Below are positions 58,639 through 64,000 of a stretch of DNA of 64,000 nt, piece after piece. The DNA is from Mesorhizobium sp. dw_380 (GTDB lineage: Bacteria > Pseudomonadota > Alphaproteobacteria > Rhizobiales > Rhizobiaceae). The notes beneath the pieces were generated by a model that worked only from the letters and a program-made list of their open reading frames with translations, was not told the origin of the DNA and made no database searches. Where the stretch lies: NCBI RefSeq assembly GCF_018588885.1, contig NZ_JAFFIW010000008.1, positions 62,001 to 126,000 on the forward strand, written 5' to 3'. The translations under genes and the position numbers were made by a program. Within the stretch, counting starts at the first letter, position 1. Every line of letters starts with the position of its first letter.

Positions 58639-58670
58639 AAAAATTGACGTTTACGCAAACGTCAATTTTT
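58639..58670. promoter_or_regulatory. Perfect operator-like palindrome upstream of the acyl-CoA dehydrogenase genes
   Basis: AAAAATTGACGTTT and its exact complement (14-bp arms) flank a 4-bp ACGC spacer, 86 bp before the first acyl-CoA dehydrogenase start. It shares TTGACGT and AACGTCAA-type ends with the site at 57861. A MerR-family operator is the simplest reading. Confidence 0.75.
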
Positions 58671-58756
58671 GCTATCCCGGCTTCAACACGGGTCCGCATG
58701 CTGCCCTGACATGAATTCGGGGCTTTCGGACCAGGTCCGCAGGGTGGAGAAAAAGC

Positions 58757-60547
58757 ATGCCGATCTACAGGGCTCCGGTCCAGGATACGCTGTTCGTGCT
58801 CAACGAGGTGCTGGGCTATCAGCGCTATTCGAACCTCCCCGGATTTTCGGATGCCACGCCCGACGTACTGGAGGCGATCCTCGCCGAAGGCGCCAAGCTC
58901 GCCGAAAACGTCATGCATCCGCTGAACCGTGTCGGCGACATGGAGGGTTGCGTGCGCCACGACGACGGCTCGGTGACGACGCCCAAAGGTTTCAAGGAAG
59001 CGTTCGGCCAGTATCGCGAAGGCGGTTGGATGGGGCTGGCGGCACCTGTCGAGTTCGGCGGCCAGGGCCTGCCCTATGCCGTCCACACCGCCGTCGCCGA
59101 ATACATGGTGTCGGCCAACATGTCGCTGATGATGTATCCGGGCCTGACGCAGGGCGCGATCGCGGCGATCATCACCCATGGCACCGATGAGCAGAAGGCG
59201 ACCTGGCTGCCGAAGATGATCGAAGGCGCCTGGACCGGAACCATGAATCTGACCGAGCCGCATTGCGGCACCGATCTCGGTCTGCTGCGCACCAAGGCGG
59301 TGCCGAACGGCGACGGCACCTACAAGATTTCAGGCCAGAAGATTTTCATCTCCGCCGGCGAGCACGACATGTCGGACAACATCGTCCATCTGGTGCTGGC
59401 CCGCATCGAGGGCGCGCCGGAAGGCGTCAAGGGCATCTCGCTGTTCATCGTGCCGAAGCTCAAGCTCGACGCCTCGGGCAATCCCGGGACAAGAAACACC
59501 GTCTCCTGCGGCTCGATCGAGGAGAAGATGGGTATCCACGGCAATTCGACCTGCGTCATGAACTATGACGAGGCCGAAGGCACGCTGCTCGGTGAGGCCA
59601 ATGGCGGCCTGAAGGCGATGTTCACGATGATGAACGAGGCGCGGCTTGGCGTCGGCCTGCAGGGCCTGTCGCAATCCGAGATCGCCTACCAGAACGCCGT
59701 CGCCTACGCCAAGGACCGCCTGCAGGGCCGTTCGCTGTCGGGGCCAAAGGCGCCTGACAAGAAGGCCGACCCGATCATCGTCCATCCCGATATCCGCCGC
59801 TCGCTGATGACCATGAAGGCCTTCAACGAGGCTGGCCGCGCGCTGGCATTGTGGACGGCGATCAAGTCCGATATCGCGCATCGCTCCGCCGACGACAAGG
59901 ATCGCCAGGCGGCCGATGACTACACCGGCCTGATGACGCCGGTGGTCAAGGGCGTGCTCACCGACAAAGGTTTTGATCACGCCGTCATGGCGCAGCAGGT
60001 GTTCGGCGGTCACGGCTACATCGAAGAGCACGGCATGAGCCAGTTCGTGCGCGATGCCCGCATCGCCATGATCTATGAAGGCGCCAACGGCATCCAGGCG
60101 CTCGACCTCGTCGGCCGCAAGCTCGGTTTGCATGGCGGCCGCGCCGTGCAGGCCTTCTTCAAGGAGGTCGGCGAATTCTGCGAGGAGAACCGCGCCGACG
60201 AAAAGATGGCGCCCTTCACCAAGGGCTTGAAGAAGGGCCTCAACGATTTGCAGGCGGCGACCATGTGGCTGCTGCAGAATGGCATGACCAAGCCGGACAA
60301 TGCCGGTGCCGCCTCGACCGACTACATGCATCTGTTCGGCCTTGTGGCGTTGGGCTACATGTGGGCGCAGATGGCCAAGGCAGCACAGGGTAAGACCGGC
60401 GCCAACGGCTCCCAGCCTTTCTATGACAACAAGGTCGTGACGGCGCGCTTCTTCATGGAGCGGATCATGCCGGAGACGTCGGCGCACCTCGCCCGTATTT
60501 CGAGTGGTGCGGACACGCTGATGGCCCTGCCGGCGGAAGCGTTCTAA
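58757..60547 (+). CDS. Acyl-CoA dehydrogenase, FadE-like (long form)
   Basis: The 596-residue FAD enzyme oxidises acyl-CoA to trans-2-enoyl-CoA. It has the acyl-CoA dehydrogenase core ([19 protein letters not shown], about 160-180), and the catalytic Glu in [14 protein letters not shown] (about 440). A C-terminal extension (from about 460) makes it longer than the about 380-residue short forms, as in long-chain types. The ATG at 58757 is preceded by GGAGAAAAAGC. It is the first gene after the palindromic operator. Confidence 0.92.
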   Translation: MPIYRAPVQDTLFVLNEVLGYQRYSNLPGFSDATPDVLEAILAEGAKLAENVMHPLNRVGDMEGCVRHDDGSVTTPKGFKEAFGQYREGGWMGLAAPVEFGGQGLPYAVHTAVAEYMVSANMSLMMYPGLTQGAIAAIITHGTDEQKATWLPKMIEGAWTGTMNLTEPHCGTDLGLLRTKAVPNGDGTYKISGQKIFISAGEHDMSDNIVHLVLARIEGAPEGVKGISLFIVPKLKLDASGNPGTRNTVSCGSIEEKMGIHGNSTCVMNYDEAEGTLLGEANGGLKAMFTMMNEARLGVGLQGLSQSEIAYQNAVAYAKDRLQGRSLSGPKAPDKKADPIIVHPDIRRSLMTMKAFNEAGRALALWTAIKSDIAHRSADDKDRQAADDYTGLMTPVVKGVLTDKGFDHAVMAQQVFGGHGYIEEHGMSQFVRDARIAMIYEGANGIQALDLVGRKLGLHGGRAVQAFFKEVGEFCEENRADEKMAPFTKGLKKGLNDLQAATMWLLQNGMTKPDNAGAASTDYMHLFGLVALGYMWAQMAKAAQGKTGANGSQPFYDNKVVTARFFMERIMPETSAHLARISSGADTLMALPAEAF

Positions 60548-60555
60548 AGATGGTT

Positions 60556-60600
60556 CCCTTCCCCCCTTGAGGGGAGGGTGGCCCGAAGGGCCGGGTGGGG
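60556..60600. repeat. Short GC-rich palindromic intergenic repeat
   Basis: This 45-bp element between two acyl-CoA dehydrogenase genes holds stem-loops CCCTTCCCC...GGGGAGGG and GGCCCGAAGGGCC. It resembles a common rhizobial intergenic repeat (from memory) and is probably transcribed in the operon. Confidence 0.6.
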
Positions 60601-60660
60601 TCCTGCGTGAAATGCGCCGACCTCGACTCTGACGAGGCGCTCTGGGAGGAGTATCATAGC

Positions 60661-61830
<1,170 letters not shown>

Positions 61831-61863
61831 GAGCGACGACCGGCGAACCCAAGGAGCACGAAA

Positions 61864-63072
61864 ATGGCCGAAGCTTATGTCTATGACGCGGTGCGCACGC
61901 CGCGCGGCAAGGGCAAGAAGGACGGATCGCTGCACGAAGTGCCGGCGGTGCGGCTCGCCGCCAAGACGCTCGAAGCGCTGCGCGACCGCAACGGGCTCGA
62001 CACCGCAAACGTCGACGACATCATCTTCGGCTGCGTCGACCCGGTCGGCGAGGCAGGCTCGGTCATTCCGCGCGCCGCCGCCTTCGAGGCCGGCTACGAC
62101 ACCAAGGCGCCCGGCATGCAGATCTCGCGCTTCTGCGCCTCCGGTCTCGACGCCATCAATTTCGGCGCCGCCAAGATCGCGCAGGGGGCGGACGAAATCG
62201 TCATTGCCGGGGGCGTCGAATCGATGTCGCGCGTCGGCATGGGCGCTTCCGGCGGTGCCTGGTTCATGGACCCTTCGGTCGGCCTGCCCGGCTGGTTCGT
62301 GCCGCAAGGCATCTCGGCCGACCTGATCGCCACCAAATACGGCTTCAGCAGGGACGACGTCGACGCCTACGCGGTCGAGAGCCAGAAGCGCGCCGCCAAG
62401 TCCTGGGCTGATGGCCGCTTCAAGAATTCGGTTATTCCGATCAAGGATCAGAATGGGCTGACCATCCTCGACCATGACGAGCACATGCGGCCTTCGACCG
62501 ACATGCAGTCGCTGGCTTCGCTCAACCCATCCTTCGTCATGCCCGGCGAAATGGGCGGCTTCGACGCGGTCGCAGTTCAGAAGCATCCCGAAGTCGAAGA
62601 GGTCAACCACGTCCACCATGCCGGCAATTCGTCCGGCATCGTCGATGGCGCGGCCGCCGTGCTGCTCGGCTCCAAGAAGGCGGGCAAGGCGATGGGCCTG
62701 AAGCCCCGCGCCCGCATCCGCACCTTCGCCAACATCGGCTCCGAGCCGGTGCTGATGCTGACCGGTCCGGTCGACGTCACCGAGAAGCTGTTGAAGCGCG
62801 CCAAGATGAAGCTGTCCGACATCGACCTGTTCGAGCTCAACGAGGCCTTCGCCTCAGTCGTGCTGCGCTACATGCAGGCTTTCGACATCGATCACGAGAA
62901 GATCAACGTCAATGGCGGCGCCATCGCCATGGGCCATCCGCTCGGCGCCACCGGCGCGATGATCTTCGGCACGGTTCTGGACGAACTCGAGCGCCGCGAC
63001 CTCAACACCGCGCTGGTGACGCTGTGCATCGGCGCCGGCATGGGCACCGCAACGATCATCGAACGCGTCTGA
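61864..63072 (+). CDS. Acetyl-CoA acyltransferase (thiolase)
   Basis: The 402-residue thiolase has the nucleophilic Cys in [15 protein letters not shown] (about 88), the His in [15 protein letters not shown] and the second Cys in [12 protein letters not shown]. It cleaves 3-ketoacyl-CoA or, in reverse, condenses two acetyl-CoA. Its place between an acyl-CoA dehydrogenase and fadB indicates beta-oxidation. An operon is likely: 33 bp upstream and 14 bp downstream spacings. Confidence 0.93.
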   Translation: MAEAYVYDAVRTPRGKGKKDGSLHEVPAVRLAAKTLEALRDRNGLDTANVDDIIFGCVDPVGEAGSVIPRAAAFEAGYDTKAPGMQISRFCASGLDAINFGAAKIAQGADEIVIAGGVESMSRVGMGASGGAWFMDPSVGLPGWFVPQGISADLIATKYGFSRDDVDAYAVESQKRAAKSWADGRFKNSVIPIKDQNGLTILDHDEHMRPSTDMQSLASLNPSFVMPGEMGGFDAVAVQKHPEVEEVNHVHHAGNSSGIVDGAAAVLLGSKKAGKAMGLKPRARIRTFANIGSEPVLMLTGPVDVTEKLLKRAKMKLSDIDLFELNEAFASVVLRYMQAFDIDHEKINVNGGAIAMGHPLGATGAMIFGTVLDELERRDLNTALVTLCIGAGMGTATIIERV

Positions 63073-63086
63073 CGGGGAGAGAACCT

Positions 63087-64000
63087 ATGAGCTACACCAA
63101 TTTCACCCTCGACATCGACGCCGACGGCATTGCGCTGGTCACCTGGAACAGCCCGGACCGCTCGATGAACGTCTTCACCGAAGAGGTAATGCGCGAGTTG
63201 AACGCCATCGTCGATCATGTCGCCGGCGATGCCGCCATCAAGGGCGCGGTGATCACCTCCGGCAAGGACACGTTCTCCGGTGGCGCCGACATCACCATGC
63301 TGCAGAAGATGCTGACGACTTTCGCCACGGACAAGGGCAAGGATGCCGAAAAAGCCACCAAGGCGCTGTTCGAGAATGCCGGTTATATGACCGGCCTGTT
63401 CCGCAAGCTGGAGACGTCAGGCAAGCCGTGGGTTTCGGCAATCAACGGCACCTGCATGGGCGGTGCCTTCGAAATGTCGCTGGCCTGCCACGGCCGCGTT
63501 GCCGCCGACTCCGACAAGGTCAGGATGGCGCTTCCTGAAGTGAAGATCGGCATCTTCCCCGGCGCCGGCGGTACCCAGCGCGTGCCGCGGCTGACCGATC
63601 AGCAGCAGGCGCTGCAGATGCTGACCTCCGGTCAGACGCTGTCGCCGCAGAAGGCCAAGTCCATGGGCCTGATCCATGAGATCGCTGAGCCGGCCAAGCT
63701 GGTCGAGACCGCCAAGGCGATGATCAGGAACGGCCTCAAGCCGGTTGCGCCGTGGGACGAGAAGGGCTTCAAGCTGCCCGGCTGCCCGATCTATTCGGCG
63801 GCTGGCGCCAATCTCTGGCCGCCGGCCATCGCCATCCTGCGCCGCGAGACCTATGGCAACTACCCGGCCGCCGCCGCGATCCTGAAATGCGTCTATGAAG
63901 GCCTGCTGGTGCCGTTCGACACCGCGCTCAGGATCGAGCAGCGCTATTTCACCGAGATCATGCAGACCAAGGAAGCGGCGGCGATGATCCGCTCGCTGTT
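63087..64000 (+). CDS. fadB: FadB-type enoyl-CoA hydratase/3-hydroxyacyl-CoA dehydrogenase (partial, 5' part)
   Basis: The 304 visible codons are the enoyl-CoA hydratase half of a FadB/FadJ bifunctional enzyme: [11 protein letters not shown] and [20 protein letters not shown] form the oxyanion hole, and [19 protein letters not shown] the catalytic Glu region. The ATG at 63087 follows GGGGAGAGAACCT. The protein continues past the window; the dehydrogenase half is not visible. Confidence 0.88.
   Translation, partial: MSYTNFTLDIDADGIALVTWNSPDRSMNVFTEEVMRELNAIVDHVAGDAAIKGAVITSGKDTFSGGADITMLQKMLTTFATDKGKDAEKATKALFENAGYMTGLFRKLETSGKPWVSAINGTCMGGAFEMSLACHGRVAADSDKVRMALPEVKIGIFPGAGGTQRVPRLTDQQQALQMLTSGQTLSPQKAKSMGLIHEIAEPAKLVETAKAMIRNGLKPVAPWDEKGFKLPGCPIYSAAGANLWPPAIAILRRETYGNYPAAAAILKCVYEGLLVPFDTALRIEQRYFTEIMQTKEAAAMIRSL

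Overview
This window looks like core chromosome of an alphaproteobacterium of the order Rhizobiales, most probably Mesorhizobium or a close relative. The grounds are high GC, the rhizobial order infB-rbfA-truB-rpsO-pnp, fabA-fabB-fabI divergent from an irr-like regulator, rpsT-dnaA-dnaN-recF in one stretch, a complete cpa/tad pilus locus, and several palindromic intergenic repeats of the kind known from rhizobia. This assignment is inference from gene content; no search was run.

Layout. 1-6.4 kb: end of the translation/RNA cluster (infB 3' end, rbfA, truB, a CorA-type Mg transporter, rpsO, pnp). 6.5-16 kb: RsmC-like methyltransferase, an EAL protein with a degenerate GGDEF domain, fabI/fabB/fabA, an Irr-like regulator, a DUF4260 membrane protein, an SH3 protein, a glyoxylate-reductase-like dehydrogenase, a GNAT acetyltransferase and a MoeB/ThiF-like enzyme. 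16-25 kb, all on the minus strand: recF, dnaN, dnaA, rpsT, an enoyl-CoA hydratase, mutM and deoB, ending in an unusual block of tandem repeats. 25-38 kb: the Flp/Tad pilus locus. It has a main plus-strand operon (flp, cpaA, cpaB, cpaC, cpaD, cpaE, cpaF, tadB, tadC), an opposing arm (a secretin-N-like protein, TadE, TadE/G-like) and a minus-strand tadD. A PhnD-like binding protein sits at its edge. 38-44 kb: M17 aminopeptidase, short MarR protein, NlpC/P60 protein, Lhr-type helicase and its metallophosphoesterase partner. 44-53 kb: a three-subunit molybdenum oxidoreductase resembling SoeABC, a LysR regulator, a YegD-like Hsp70, and a TIGR02186/TauE pair. 53.5-57.5 kb: a 1338-residue PodJ-like polarity protein. 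58-64 kb: a MerR regulator followed by a fatty-acid beta-oxidation operon (two acyl-CoA dehydrogenases, a thiolase and the 5' part of fadB).

How the parts work together. The pilus locus encodes a pilin, a prepilin peptidase, an outer-membrane secretin with accessory proteins, an ATPase with its localisation factor, and the inner-membrane platform. The PodJ-like protein could place polar structures such as this pilus. The SoeABC-like enzyme and TauE-type exporter are close enough to suggest sulfite handling. The MerR regulator and two matching palindromes suggest local control of the beta-oxidation operon.

I found no transposase, prophage, CRISPR array, tRNA or rRNA, and no clear undescribed multi-gene system. 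The most original signals are non-coding: a 58-bp palindrome-bearing tandem repeat followed by three 10-bp repeats, the MerR-type operator pair, a perfect TTAA-containing palindrome between tadD and the aminopeptidase gene, and DnaA-box-like motifs between rpsT and dnaA. A stand-alone paralogue of the CpaC N-terminal domain is the best protein-level candidate.
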